Shown in pieces: positions 1 to 10,662 of a stretch of DNA of 64,000 nt. The notes under the pieces were generated by a model. The model did no database searches. It had not been told where the DNA came from and saw only the letters and a program-made list of their open reading frames with translations. A program made the translations under genes and the position numbers. This stretch comes from Leucobacter sp. L43 (GTDB lineage Bacteria > Actinomycetota > Actinomycetes > Actinomycetales > Microbacteriaceae). Each line of letters starts with the position of its first letter. Within the stretch, counting starts at the first letter, position 1. The stretch covers positions 62,001-126,000 of the forward strand of contig NZ_JAENJG010000003.1 in the NCBI RefSeq assembly GCF_016597785.1, read 5' to 3'.

Positions 1-500
1 AGCTCGACGCCGGCTTCGGTGTGCCCGTCGCGGGCGCGCACCCCGCCGTCGACCGCTCGCAACGGCAGCACGTGGCCGGGGCGGCGCACGTCGGTCGGCT
101 TCGCCTCGGGGTTCGCGAGCGCGCGGAGCGTGGTGGCGCGGTCGCTCGCGCTGATGCCGGTGGTGACGCCGTTGGCCGCGTCGACGGTGACCGTGTACGC
201 GGTGCCCCGCACGTCCTCGTTGCGTGAGACCATCATGGGCAGATCGAGCTCGTCGGCGATCGCGTTGGTCATGGGGGCGCAGAGGAGACCGGACGACCAG
301 CGCACCGTCCACGCGATCCACTCGGAGCTCGCGAGCTCGGCCGAGATGATGATGTCGCCTTCGTTCTCGCGATCCTCGTTGTCGGCGACGATCACCGGCC
401 GGCCGGCGCGGATCGCCTCGATGGCCGATTCGATCGTCGAGATCCCGGGGGTGCGGGGGGCTGCGGCGCGCGGGGTGGCCGCGGGGTCGGTGGTGCTCAT
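1..500 (-). CDS. ribBA: 3,4-dihydroxy-2-butanone-4-phosphate synthase / GTP cyclohydrolase II (5' part, cut by window edge)
   Basis: N-terminal part of the riboflavin enzyme that makes dihydroxybutanone phosphate from ribulose 5-phosphate; the full protein normally continues into a GTP cyclohydrolase II domain, which lies outside the window. Visible RibB signatures are the acidic [10 protein letters not shown] motif (residues 40-49) and, near the cut, RxxGHxLPL followed by RDGHTEA. The ATG at 500 overlaps the TGA of ribE (ATGA), so it is translationally coupled as third gene of ribD-ribE-ribBA and should be under the FMN riboswitch upstream of ribD. Whether the cyclohydrolase domain is really fused cannot be seen; ribBA rather than ribB is the actinobacterial norm. 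Confidence 0.9.
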   Translation of the reverse strand, partial: MSTTDPAATPRAAAPRTPGISTIESAIEAIRAGRPVIVADNEDRENEGDIIISAELASSEWIAWTVRWSSGLLCAPMTNAIADELDLPMMVSRNEDVRGTAYTVTVDAANGVTTGISASDRATTLRALANPEAKPTDVRRPGHVLPLRAVDGGVRARDGHTEAGVE

Positions 501-1162
501 GCGCGGGTTCCTTCGGTGTTCGGATGGGCTGATGCATCGGTGACGCCGAGGCGCAGCATGCGGGCGACGTGACGGGCGAGGATGTCGGTTTCCACGTTGA
601 CGCGGTCGCCGGGTTCGAGGTCCCCGAGGATCGTCGCGGTGAGCGTCTCGGGGATGAGGGAGACCTCGAACCACTGCTCCGGCTCCGATTCGGGGGCGAT
701 CGCCGAGACGGTGAGGGATACCCCGGAGAGCGTGACCGATCCCTTGTCGACGAGCAGTGGAGCGAGCGCTCGGTCGAGCGAGAACCGGAGCACCCGCCAG
801 GCCTCGTGGGGCGTCGCGGAGATGAGGGTGGCGGTACCGTCGACGTGCCCCTGGACGATGTGGCCGCCGAGGCGGGTGTCGACGCGCACCGCGCGCTCCA
901 GATTGACGCGGGCGCCGGCAGCGAGGTCGCCGATGGTCGACATCGCGATCGACTGGGCCATGACGTCGGCGGTGAAGGTGCCGCGGCCGTCCTCCGTGGT
1001 GCCGCGATCGATCACGGTGAGGCATACGCCCGACACTGCGATGGATGCCCCGTGGGCGGCGTCGCTCGTGACGAGCGGCCCGGCGATGACGAGTCGCAGT
1101 GAATCGTCGACGGGTTCGACCGAGACGACCTCGCCGATTTCTTCGATGAGTCCAGTGAACAT
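497..1162 (-). CDS. ribE: Riboflavin synthase, alpha chain
   Basis: 221-residue riboflavin synthase, which dismutates two 6,7-dimethyl-8-ribityllumazine to riboflavin. It starts with the invariant [10 protein letters not shown] and has two lumazine-binding repeats: the first carries [13 protein letters not shown] (about residues 38-50), the second carries [12 protein letters not shown] (about 100-111). Length matches the family. The ATG at 1162 shares its A with the TGA of ribD (TGATG) and the gene ends in an ATGA overlap with ribBA, so the three genes form one coupled operon. The symbol ribC is used for the same gene in some species. Confidence 0.95.
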   Translation of the reverse strand: MFTGLIEEIGEVVSVEPVDDSLRLVIAGPLVTSDAAHGASIAVSGVCLTVIDRGTTEDGRGTFTADVMAQSIAMSTIGDLAAGARVNLERAVRVDTRLGGHIVQGHVDGTATLISATPHEAWRVLRFSLDRALAPLLVDKGSVTLSGVSLTVSAIAPESEPEQWFEVSLIPETLTATILGDLEPGDRVNVETDILARHVARMLRLGVTDASAHPNTEGTRA

Positions 1163-2322
1163 CAGGATCCTTCCGTGGCGGAGCCGGGAGCTCGGGGGAT
1201 GAGGGGCGCGGAGTGGAGTGCGGGGAGCGCGGCGGTCACGAGTACGTCGTCGCCGAGGGGCTCCAGACGAGCGTCGGCGAGGCGCTGGATGCCCGACATG
1301 CTCGGGATCCCGAGGTCGCCGATCGCCAGCCGCCCGCCTCCGAGCAGCGCGGGAGCGACGTACACGAGTACCTCGTCGGCGAGGCCCGCCGCGATGAGCG
1401 CGCTCGCCACCGCGGGTCCGCCCTCGACGAAGACGCTGCGCACGCCCCGCGCGGCGAGCGAGGCGAGGTCGGCGACGAGATCGGTGCCGCTGTAGTGCAG
1501 CGGCTCGGTCAGGCCGTTGGCTGCCAGCGCTGGGTGGGCGCGAACACGGGCGCCGTCCGGAATGGAACGGCGCCCGAGCACGACCGGAATCGGCTGCTCG
1601 ACCGCGGGTACGAGCAGGTCGCCCGAGGCGGCACGGGCGGTGAGCGCCGGATCGTCGGCGAGGAGCGTGCCGGTGCCGATGAGGATCGCGTCGGCTGCCG
1701 CGCGTCGGCGATGCACGTCTGCGCGAGCCTCGGCTCCCGTGATCCACTGGCTCGACCCGTCGCTCGCGGCTGCGCGGCCGTCGAGGGTCTGCGCCCACTT
1801 GACGATGACCTGCGGGCGCGCGGAGGCGTCGGCGGGGGGACGTCGAGCCGCCGCACGCGGTGCGGCCGCGGGATCCTGCTTCGCGAGCCACGTGCGGAGC
1901 AACTCGCGAGCCTCTGAAGCGAGCACGTCGCCGTGCACCTCGACGCCTGCCGCGCGCAGCGTGTCAGCTCCGCCGGACGACTCCTGGCCCGGATCGGAGA
2001 GCGCGTACGCGACGGCCCCGACACCAGCGGCGATCAGCGCTGCGGCGCACGGGCCGGTGCGACCGGTGTGGTTGCAGGGCTCGAGGGTGACGACCGCGGT
2101 GAGTTCTCCTGCCCGATCGCGCCACTCGCCCGGGAGCCGGGAGATCGCGTCGACCTCCGCGTGCGGAGTGCCGGCGCCGCAGTGCCAGCCCTCGGCGACG
2201 ACGCGGCCCGCCCGGTCGAGCAGTACGCAGCCGACCTGGGGATTCGGGGTGTCGGAGGGCCCGCGCCGTGCGATGGCGAAACCGCGGCGCATCCCATCCT
2301 CGATGAGGCTCTGCTCGAGCAT
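1162..2322 (-). CDS. ribD: Bifunctional diaminohydroxyphosphoribosylaminopyrimidine deaminase / 5-amino-6-(5-phosphoribosylamino)uracil reductase
   Basis: 386-residue RibD carrying out deamination and NADPH reduction of the pyrimidine intermediate of riboflavin synthesis. The N-terminal cytidine-deaminase fold has the zinc ligands HAE (residues 54-56) and [12 protein letters not shown] (Cys83 and Cys92). The C-terminal reductase domain begins around residue 170 ([20 protein letters not shown]) and includes [13 protein letters not shown]. Length is typical. First gene of the rib operon, about 65 bases downstream of the FMN riboswitch on the minus strand. Confidence 0.95.
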   Translation of the reverse strand: MLEQSLIEDGMRRGFAIARRGPSDTPNPQVGCVLLDRAGRVVAEGWHCGAGTPHAEVDAISRLPGEWRDRAGELTAVVTLEPCNHTGRTGPCAAALIAAGVGAVAYALSDPGQESSGGADTLRAAGVEVHGDVLASEARELLRTWLAKQDPAAAPRAAARRPPADASARPQVIVKWAQTLDGRAAASDGSSQWITGAEARADVHRRRAAADAILIGTGTLLADDPALTARAASGDLLVPAVEQPIPVVLGRRSIPDGARVRAHPALAANGLTEPLHYSGTDLVADLASLAARGVRSVFVEGGPAVASALIAAGLADEVLVYVAPALLGGGRLAIGDLGIPSMSGIQRLADARLEPLGDDVLVTAALPALHSAPLIPRAPGSATEGS

Positions 2323-2384
2323 CCCCGGTCCACCGTTTCACTCAGTGCCGGGTGCGCAAGGGTCCACGGACGTCCGTGACTCAC

Positions 2385-2530
2385 GCGTTCCTCTCATCCG
2401 GACTCGAACGCACGTGGCGTCCATCACCGTCGGTACCGGAGTTCCACCGGTTCAACATCGCTGGAGCGACGCTCGCGGACTCTCACCGCCGGTTCGGAAT
2501 CACACCGACCCCGGAACACGATCCTCATCG
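2385..2530 (-). promoter_or_regulatory. FMN riboswitch (RFN element)
   Basis: Read on the minus strand, the leader holds the conserved RFN blocks in order: GAGGATCGTGTTCCGGGG (entering near 2525), GATTCCGAACCGGCGGT, GAGTCCGCGAGC, GAACCGGTGGAACTCCGG, ACCGACGGTGATGG, and the closing AGTCCGGATGAGAGG (2390-2404). These match the aptamer that binds flavin mononucleotide. A 14-base perfect palindrome (CACGGACGTCCGTG, 2365-2378) lies between aptamer and ribD and could belong to the expression platform. No terminator T-run follows, so control of ribosome access is more likely than attenuation; this is inference. Confidence 0.92.
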
Positions 2531-2658
2531 TAGTCGCCCGCACGATCCAGCGCGCACTCGATGGCGGATATTTCGCCCGGGGCGCAACACTCCGCAACGC
2601 TCCGCAGTGTTCCGCGCCAGCTCTCAGCAGCGTTTCGCGACGGGGTCGAGGGACGCGA

Positions 2659-4815
2659 TCAGGATGCGCCGTGCGACGAGATGCCGACCGCGGACGAGAC
2701 GAGGTCGCGCATCGACGCGTCCGGCAGATAGGCGCGCGTGAGTGCGATGCCGATGCGGGGCAGATCGCCCTCGTCGCGGTAGAGCAGGTACAGCGGCTCG
2801 GAGCGCGGGTTGAATTTCTGCTTGAAGCGGTGCAGCGACTTGAACCCGTAGAGCGGCTCGATGAGCGCGCCCAGCTGGTCGAGCACCTGATCGACGGGCC
2901 CCGCCTGCGCGTCCTCGGGTCGCACAAGCGGCGCCCCTGAAAGCGAGACGAACTCGTAGCCCGCCTCCGAGAAATGCAGTGCCGACGAGGCGATGAGAAA
3001 TTCCATGACCGGTCCGAAGCCGCCGTCGCGGCGTCGCATGAGGTCGAGCGTCCAGCCCACGATGCGCGGCTCGGTCTCGCCCGAGCCGTCGTCGCGCGCC
3101 GCCGCGGGCCCGTAGACCGGGAGCCACGAGGTGATCCCGTGCAGGTTGCCGCCCGCATCGACGGCGAGGCCGACGTAGACCGCCGGATCCAGCGCCTCTT
3201 CGACCGTGCCCAGTGTGAAACGCATCTCGGGCAGGCCCTTGTCGCCGGTCCACTGCTCGGAGATCGCACGCACCTGCGCCAGTACGTTCCACGGCTGCTC
3301 AGCGAGACGCACCATGCGGAACGAGATATCCTCGCGGCCGGCGCGGTTGATGGCGGTGCGCACCGCGCCCCAGGCCTTGCCCGTGAACGCGAGCCCGGGC
3401 AGATCGACGATCGTGTCCTCGGCGACGATGACCGAACGCCACCCATCGGGCTTCGCCGCGGCCGAGACTCCGCCGGCCGAGAACGCGCACGGTATGAGGC
3501 CGGCCTGCTGGGTGGCGTGCGCGAACTGCTCCAGGGCGTCGGCGTGGCCGCCCTCCGGGACGATCGGATCGCCGAGCATGATGGCGACCTCCGCGTGCGA
3601 CTGGTAGGCGATCGCACCGGTGCCGCTCGCGATCCGCTGATTCGCCTCCCACGTCGACATCCAGGAGATCGTGCCTCCCCCGAAGCGCTCGAGCCGGTGC
3701 ACGAGCTCGTCGCGAGTGAGCGCCGCTGCGGGCAGCACGCGTCGCGACTGGCGCAATCTGACGCGGAACGCACCTCGACCGATGACCAGGAAGACGAGGA
3801 TCGCGGCCCAGAGCAACGCCGGAGCGAGCAGCAGCGCGAAGACCTGCCGCGGTGAATCCAGCGCTCCCGTGTCGACGAGCGCGGGGAGCAGAGCGAACCC
3901 GAGCGCCGCGGTCAGCAGGTTGAACCCGCCGAGCACGAGCGCGCCGATCCAGGCGACCCGGTAGCCCTTTCGAATGCCGTTCGCGACGAGCGCGATCACG
4001 ATCACGTCGATCGCCACGTCGATCAGCGACGCCGTCGGGTGGTTCTCGCCCAGCGGCCCGTTGAAGGGGACGATGAGATCGAACACCTGAATGACGCCGA
4101 CGGCGACCAGTCCGGAGAGCCCGATCAGGCGCCACTCGCGCTGGGTGGGGCGCCCCGCGGGGTGCCGGAAGGCCGGCAGCCATCCGCTCACCGCGAGGCC
4201 GGCGGTCATCGCGACGGCGTGCTCGAGATCGTAGAGCTCGCCGAGGTAGAGCACGGAGATGCCCACCCACAGCCCGATCGCGATGCGCGCGCGCAGGCGC
4301 CAGGGGGCGGGGAGCGTGGCGATGGCGAACACGAGGGCGGTGAACGCCGCGCACGACGGCCCGACATCGACGGATTCGGTGAGTCGTACGGCCCAGTGCC
4401 ACCCGGTCGACGAGACGAGGAGGAGGATCCCGGCCGCGCCGAGCACTCCGACGATGTGGCCGCCGAGTGCGATCGCCACCGTCCGCAACGACCCGAATCG
4501 CCACTCCGCCCAGCCGAGCCCGACTACGACGAGGGGGAGCAGCGTCAGGTAGACGAGCGGGTGATCGACGAAGAACGGAGATGTCAGCAGCGTCCACCAG
4601 CGACCGTCGGCGAACGACGGGATGCCCGTGGCGACCTGCGAATACCAGCTCTGCTCCGCGGTCGGTCTCCAGAGGGTCCCGGTGGCGAGCCCGACGGCCA
4701 GGAGAGCCACGATGAACGACGCGGTGAACGGCGTCCTGCGAAGCACGTGCCCCACGCGTGATCGAGTGCGTGCAACGGGCTCGTCGGCGCTCTTCGGCAC
4801 CACGGGGGCAGTCAT
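2659..4815 (-). CDS. Multi-pass membrane protein: rhomboid-like N-terminus fused to DUF2156 (MprF-like) domain
   Basis: 718 residues. The first ~370 are hydrophobic membrane segments, with a stretch resembling rhomboid proteases: GRWWTLLTS (71-79), GPS (152-154) and EHAVAMTAGL (His199). The C-terminal ~340 residues are a soluble DUF2156/MprF C-terminal domain (GNAT-like fold), for example SWMSTWEANQ, FSAGGVSA, GKAWGAVRTAINRA and GFGPVMEFLIASSALHF. MprF relatives move an aminoacyl group from tRNA to phosphatidylglycerol at the membrane; that activity is possible here but not shown. The gene stands 32 bases downstream of trpS on the same strand. It could be a lysylphosphatidylglycerol synthase relative or an uncharacterised rhomboid/DUF2156 fusion. 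Confidence 0.75.
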   Translation of the reverse strand: MTAPVVPKSADEPVARTRSRVGHVLRRTPFTASFIVALLAVGLATGTLWRPTAEQSWYSQVATGIPSFADGRWWTLLTSPFFVDHPLVYLTLLPLVVVGLGWAEWRFGSLRTVAIALGGHIVGVLGAAGILLLVSSTGWHWAVRLTESVDVGPSCAAFTALVFAIATLPAPWRLRARIAIGLWVGISVLYLGELYDLEHAVAMTAGLAVSGWLPAFRHPAGRPTQREWRLIGLSGLVAVGVIQVFDLIVPFNGPLGENHPTASLIDVAIDVIVIALVANGIRKGYRVAWIGALVLGGFNLLTAALGFALLPALVDTGALDSPRQVFALLLAPALLWAAILVFLVIGRGAFRVRLRQSRRVLPAAALTRDELVHRLERFGGGTISWMSTWEANQRIASGTGAIAYQSHAEVAIMLGDPIVPEGGHADALEQFAHATQQAGLIPCAFSAGGVSAAAKPDGWRSVIVAEDTIVDLPGLAFTGKAWGAVRTAINRAGREDISFRMVRLAEQPWNVLAQVRAISEQWTGDKGLPEMRFTLGTVEEALDPAVYVGLAVDAGGNLHGITSWLPVYGPAAARDDGSGETEPRIVGWTLDLMRRRDGGFGPVMEFLIASSALHFSEAGYEFVSLSGAPLVRPEDAQAGPVDQVLDQLGALIEPLYGFKSLHRFKQKFNPRSEPLYLLYRDEGDLPRIGIALTRAYLPDASMRDLVSSAVGISSHGAS

Positions 4816-4847
4816 GGGCTCAGTCTAAAGAGCGGACTGCGAGGCGG

Positions 4848-5948
<1,101 letters not shown>

Positions 5949-6806
5949 TCAGACGCGGTAGTCGACGACGACTGCTGCGTGATCCGACCATCGCGCGTCG
6001 TACGACGCGGCGCGATCGACCGTGTACGACTCGACGCGCTCGGCGAGCGCCGGCGTGACGACCTGGTAGTCGATGCGCCAGCCCGTGTCGTTGTCGAACG
6101 CCTGCCCGCGGTTCGACCACCAGGTGTACGGCCCATCGACCTCGCCGTGGAAGCGGCGCCCCACATCGACCCAGCCGTAGCCGACGCCGTCGGTGCCGTC
6201 GACGCCGACGACGGGCTCGCCCGCAGCGCCGAAGAAGCGGTCGAAGTAGGCGCGCTCTCGGGGGAGGAAGCCGGCGCGCTTCACGTTGCCCTTCCAGTTC
6301 TTGATGTCGAGTTCGCGGTGCCCGACATTGAAATCGCCCACGATCGCGACGAGTTCGCGCTCTGCCGCGAGTTCGTGCATGCGCTGTCCCATCGCGTCGA
6401 GGAAGGCCCACTTCGCCTCCTGGCGCGGGGTCTCCACCTCGCCGGAGTGCGTGTAGTTGCTGACCACCGTGAGGGGGGTGCCGCCGAGATCGAAGTCGGC
6501 CTCGAGCCACCGACCCGACGACTGGATCTGCTCCTGAGCGGCGAGCGCCCCGAGTCCGACGCGGTGCGCGGTCGCGGGCACGCGGCTCGCGATCGCGACT
6601 CCGGCGCGGCCCTTGATCTGGCAGGGGTCGTGGATGAAGTGCCATTCGTCGCCGAGGAGCTCTGTCAGGTGGGCATCGTCCGCCCGTACTTCTTGCAGCG
6701 CGAGCACATCGACACCGCGGGCATCGAGCCACTCGCCCATGCCCTTCCGGAATGCGGCCCGGATGCCGTTGACGTTGACGGATGCGACGCGCAAGGTTTC
6801 AGCCAT
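5949..6806 (-). CDS. Exodeoxyribonuclease III family protein (copy 1)
   Basis: 285-residue endonuclease/exonuclease/phosphatase-fold enzyme of the ExoIII/AP endonuclease family, acting on abasic sites and 3' ends in base-excision repair. Motifs: SVNVNGIRAA (metal-binding Asn), LQEVRAD with the catalytic Glu, GDFNVGHRELD, and the final SDHAAVV with the Asp-His pair. The start at 6806 gives the family N-terminus (MAETLRVASVNVNG); the longer open frame upstream runs into the neighbouring gene and is not needed. It lies 83 bases downstream of a second, clearly different ExoIII gene. The symbol xth is uncertain because of the paralogue. Confidence 0.88.
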   Translation of the reverse strand: MAETLRVASVNVNGIRAAFRKGMGEWLDARGVDVLALQEVRADDAHLTELLGDEWHFIHDPCQIKGRAGVAIASRVPATAHRVGLGALAAQEQIQSSGRWLEADFDLGGTPLTVVSNYTHSGEVETPRQEAKWAFLDAMGQRMHELAAERELVAIVGDFNVGHRELDIKNWKGNVKRAGFLPRERAYFDRFFGAAGEPVVGVDGTDGVGYGWVDVGRRFHGEVDGPYTWWSNRGQAFDNDTGWRIDYQVVTPALAERVESYTVDRAASYDARWSDHAAVVVDYRV

Positions 6807-6889
6807 ACCCGCCAGTCTACGTCGGGAGCGGCGGCAGCATCGAGAGCCGCCGGTATTCGACCCGGCCGGGCCGTGAGGCGCCGAACGCG

Positions 6890-7768
6890 TCAGAACACCA
6901 TCGGGCGGTCGTTGTCGTCGTCGAAGGTGCCGCCGAGCAGATCGACGTCGATGTCGCAGACGACCGGAACGTGGTCGCTGGGCGCATCGCCCTTGCGTTC
7001 GTCGCGTTCGATCGACGCGCCGGTCACGGCGTCGGCGAACGCGGGCGATCCCATGATGAAGTCGATGCGCATGCCCTGGTTCTTCGGGAACTTGCCGGCC
7101 TGATAGTCCCAGAAGGTGTAGCCCTCCGGCACGATCGGGCGCACGACGTCGGTGAGGAGCGTTTCGAAGGAGGCGAACATGGAGCGCTCCTCCGGGGAGA
7201 CGTGCGTGGAGGCTCCCGGACGGAACGAGGGATCGGCCATGTCCGTCTCGAGCGGCGCGATGTTCCAATCGCCCATGAGTGCGAGCGGCAGCTGCGGATC
7301 CTCATCGAGCCAGGCGCGCGTGTCTTCGCGGAGCGCCTCGAGCCACGCCAGCTTGTAGGCGAAGTGCGGATCGTCGAGCGAGCGGCCGTTGGGCACGTAG
7401 AGACTCCACAGGCGCAGGTCGCCCACCGTGACGCCCAGCGCACGGGCCTCGTGCGGCAGCTCGTTCGGGCCGAAGCCCTGCACGGCCTCCTGGCCCTTCA
7501 CCGGCTTGCCGAACCCGGGCATTCCGTCGAACTCTCGCGCCACGTCCGTCATCTCGTGACGGCTCGCGATCGCCACGCCGTTCCACTGGTTGAGCCCGTG
7601 GATCTCGACCGAGTAGCCGGCCTGCTCGAACGCGGCGATCGGAAACTGCTCGGGGCGGCACTTGATCTCCTGCATCGCCAGCACGTCGATGTCTTCTCGC
7701 ACGAGCCAGTCGACCACGCGGCCGAAACGAGTGCGGATCGAATTGACGTTCCAGGTGGCGATGCGCAT
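6890..7768 (-). CDS. xthA: Exodeoxyribonuclease III (copy 2)
   Basis: 292 residues starting MRIATWNVNSIRTR, the standard ExoIII N-terminus. AMQEIKCRPEQFP carries the catalytic Glu, followed by WNGVAIASR, GDWNIAP, FWDYQAGKFPKNQGMRIDFI and SDHVPVV. All active-site residues of the AP endonuclease/3'-exonuclease family are present. This is the more canonical of the two tandem copies. It is transcribed away from the LuxR-type regulator gene at 7864, leaving a 95-base divergent region. Confidence 0.92.
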   Translation of the reverse strand: MRIATWNVNSIRTRFGRVVDWLVREDIDVLAMQEIKCRPEQFPIAAFEQAGYSVEIHGLNQWNGVAIASRHEMTDVAREFDGMPGFGKPVKGQEAVQGFGPNELPHEARALGVTVGDLRLWSLYVPNGRSLDDPHFAYKLAWLEALREDTRAWLDEDPQLPLALMGDWNIAPLETDMADPSFRPGASTHVSPEERSMFASFETLLTDVVRPIVPEGYTFWDYQAGKFPKNQGMRIDFIMGSPAFADAVTGASIERDERKGDAPSDHVPVVCDIDVDLLGGTFDDDNDRPMVF

Positions 7769-7863
7769 GCGAATCAGCCTACCGCTGGGCGCTTGCGCAA
7801 CTCCGCTTCCCGAGTCAGACTCTGGGCAAGGCCCGCGAGGATTCGGGGCGCGGAGGGAGCGTC

Positions 7864-10548
7864 ATGGCGGCGCGGGGGCAGGGCGGTCCGGTCGGGGAGC
7901 GCATCGCGGTTCCACGACGCAGGCTCCGAGACGTCGTCGAAACCGCGCGCGCCGAGGGTTCGGTCACGCTGCTGCTCGGAGAAGCGGGGAACGGCAAGGG
8001 ATACCTCGCGGAACAGGCCGCGCTGGCGCTCGCCCACGAGCATCCGGGCGTCGTCTCGGTGCACGTGCTGCCGCGGCCCCCGCGCCCTGCGAGCGGCATC
8101 GCCTCCGTTTTCGCCGCGGATGCGTCTCAGTCTGCGGGGGAGCACGCGCTCGGAGACGCCTCGCCCGCCGACCGAGTCGAAGAGGTGCGCGCCACCATCG
8201 GGCGCGCGGATCCGGCGGCGCCCGTGATCCTCGTCGCGCCTGACATCGACGAGTACTCCCCGCAGGATCTGCGCATCCTCACCGAACTCGCGCGCACCCG
8301 CGCGTTGCGCATCATCGCCACCGCGCGTCAGCTGTCGAGTGCGATCGAGCGCGTGGGCAGCGGGCCGCAGGTGCGTCGCCTCACCGTCGGACCCCTCGAC
8401 CTCGAAGAGAGCGCTCTGTTTCTCTGCACCATGCTCGGCGTCGACCGCATCGACCCCGATACGCTCCGCCGGTGGCACACGGTCTCGGGCGGCAACGGGT
8501 ACGCGCTCGCGGTGCTCGCGCTCGCCGCAGACCGGAGCGGGGAGCTCCGCCGCAGCCACGGCACGGCGTGGGCGGCACGGCTGCACGACGTCGTGACGGG
8601 GGAGTACGCCCACCTGCTCGCCGACTCGTGCACCGACGAGGAATGGCGGGCGCTGGAGTTCATCGCGCAGGCGGAGCCCATCATCGAGACGGCGCTGCTG
8701 CGCAGCGTCGATGCGGGCGCGCTCACGGCGCTCTTCGAACGCGGCCTCGTCGTCACGCAGTCGCGCTCGGGCACCCCCTCGCTCACGCTCGGGCATCCAT
8801 TGCTCGCCGCATCGTTGCGGGCAGGCATATCGCCGGTGCGGCGCATCGAACTCGACGACCGCATCTTCACCCTGCTCGATGAGGATCGCGCTGGCGTCGA
8901 CCCGGTGCTCGACACCGAGCGACTCATCCGGCTCGTTGTGTTCGGCACGGCCGCGGGCCGGAACGTGCCGTTCGCCTGGATCTGGCGCGCATTCGAATCC
9001 ATGGCCACGGGCGGCGACCCGCGTCTGCTGCTGCGTCTCGCGCGCGTCATCGCCGCGCACACGGATGCCGACGGGGCGCAGGCCGGAAGCGCTGCGCTTC
9101 GAGCCGTGCGCATCGCTCGGCTGCTCGGCGACGAACCCTCCCGACGCGGCACGCTCGACCGCATCGAGGAACTGCTCGACGACGCCCAGCGCCGCGATGA
9201 GATGCCAGCGACGCTGGAGATCGGGCTCGCGACCACCGTCGCACGGGAACGGGTGAGAGACGGCGGCGATCTGGACGCCGTGCTCCGCGATCTCGACGCA
9301 CTCGAGGTGCGAGCGTCGAACGACGCCGCCATGGCGATGCTCGGGAGCACCCGCGTGCACGTGCTCGCCTACACCGGCCGGCTGCGCGAGGCGGCGGACG
9401 CATGCCCGCCGCTCGAACTCTCGCCGGATCTCGGCATCGAGTGGGCCAGATCCCCCGGTCGTGCGATGGCCTCCCTCATCCTGGAGCAGCGCGGCGCGTT
9501 CGAGGACGCCGTGGCGAGCGCCGAGCATGCGCAGGCGCTGAGCCGCCTCGGGCCTCGTTCTCGGAGCGATCTGGTCGACATCCACGGTTTCTGCACCTTG
9601 CTGGGCTACTGGGTCAGCGGCAGCCGCGAGAGCGCGCGGCGCGTGTACGAGGAGCTCTCCGGTCAAGCGTCGGCAGATGCGCACGCGGAAGCGCACTACT
9701 CCGGGCTCGTCGAGGTCGGTGCGATGCTGCTCGCGGTGCAGGAGGGGCGATGGACCGAGGCGGCCGCGAGCGGTGATCGACTGGCGGATCGCCTCGGCGC
9801 GAGCGACCCGTACTCCCTCGCGCCGCTTGTTCAGGCCGCCATCGCACTGGCTCTCGCGGTGCTGGGGGAACGCGACCCCGCACTGCGCGCGCTCGCCGCA
9901 TCGGAGTCGCCGGAACGCGGGGTAGCGATGGCGCTCAGCGGACACCGACGGATGCTCGCGCTCCGCGCCCGACAATGGCTGCGGGATCCGAACGCGGTCA
10001 CCGGCGCGGCCGACATCGCCGAGTGGGCTGCGCAGGAGCACCTGCCGTACATCGAACTGCTCGCACGGCACGCGCGCGCATTCGAGTCCCGCAGTGCGAC
10101 ATCCGATGAACTCGAGCATGCGCGGCACCTGGCGTCCCGTGTCGATGGTCCCCTCGGGGCGGCGCTCGTCTCCCACATGCAGCGGCTCGCTCGCGCGGAC
10201 GGGGCCGGATCAGCGGCCGGAGGCGGTACTCGCTCACGAGCGGGCACCGCTGCCGAGCAGCAATCCGCCGGGCAGGACGAACCCGAGATCCGGTTGCTCG
10301 CAGATCTCGGAGTCTGGCTTCCGCTCCCCCCAGCCGGTGGGTTGACGCCCCGCGAACGCGAAGTCGTGCTGCTCGCTGCGCTCGGATACTCGAGCCGATT
10401 CATCGCCGAGCGACTCTCCATCTCCGCCCGCACCGTCGAGACGCATCTCTCGCACGCCTTCGGCAAGATCGGGGTCGAGAACCGCGATGAACTGCGCGAG
10501 TGGGTGGCACGGAATCGCTCCGTGATGGCGCCCGCGAAAAGTACGTAA
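7864..10548 (+). CDS. Large ATP-binding LuxR-family (LAL) transcriptional regulator
   Basis: 894-residue regulator with an N-terminal STAND-type ATPase and a C-terminal LuxR DNA-binding domain. The P-loop is GEAGNGKG (residues 39-46); the residue after the invariant Lys is Gly rather than Ser/Thr, which is unusual and may lower nucleotide hydrolysis. The middle ~500 residues are helical and TPR-like. The C-terminal helix-turn-helix is typical: LTPREREVVLLAALGYSS, then IAERLSISARTVETHLSH. A good ribosome-binding site (GGAGGGAG) precedes the ATG. The next gene, 115 bases downstream on the same strand, encodes a wall-anchored surface protein, so control of surface functions is possible but unproven. 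Confidence 0.85.
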   Translation: MAARGQGGPVGERIAVPRRRLRDVVETARAEGSVTLLLGEAGNGKGYLAEQAALALAHEHPGVVSVHVLPRPPRPASGIASVFAADASQSAGEHALGDASPADRVEEVRATIGRADPAAPVILVAPDIDEYSPQDLRILTELARTRALRIIATARQLSSAIERVGSGPQVRRLTVGPLDLEESALFLCTMLGVDRIDPDTLRRWHTVSGGNGYALAVLALAADRSGELRRSHGTAWAARLHDVVTGEYAHLLADSCTDEEWRALEFIAQAEPIIETALLRSVDAGALTALFERGLVVTQSRSGTPSLTLGHPLLAASLRAGISPVRRIELDDRIFTLLDEDRAGVDPVLDTERLIRLVVFGTAAGRNVPFAWIWRAFESMATGGDPRLLLRLARVIAAHTDADGAQAGSAALRAVRIARLLGDEPSRRGTLDRIEELLDDAQRRDEMPATLEIGLATTVARERVRDGGDLDAVLRDLDALEVRASNDAAMAMLGSTRVHVLAYTGRLREAADACPPLELSPDLGIEWARSPGRAMASLILEQRGAFEDAVASAEHAQALSRLGPRSRSDLVDIHGFCTLLGYWVSGSRESARRVYEELSGQASADAHAEAHYSGLVEVGAMLLAVQEGRWTEAAASGDRLADRLGASDPYSLAPLVQAAIALALAVLGERDPALRALAASESPERGVAMALSGHRRMLALRARQWLRDPNAVTGAADIAEWAAQEHLPYIELLARHARAFESRSATSDELEHARHLASRVDGPLGAALVSHMQRLARADGAGSAAGGGTRSRAGTAAEQQSAGQDEPEIRLLADLGVWLPLPPAGGLTPREREVVLLAALGYSSRFIAERLSISARTVETHLSHAFGKIGVENRDELREWVARNRSVMAPAKST

Positions 10549-10662
10549 TTCCCCCGGATCCGCCCCGGAAATCGCGCACGTAGCCTGCGATCAGGTTGAC
10601 CGAAGTCGCGCGGCCCGGGGGAATTCTCAAGTGCCATGCGCACCTGAGAAGCGAGACGAATC

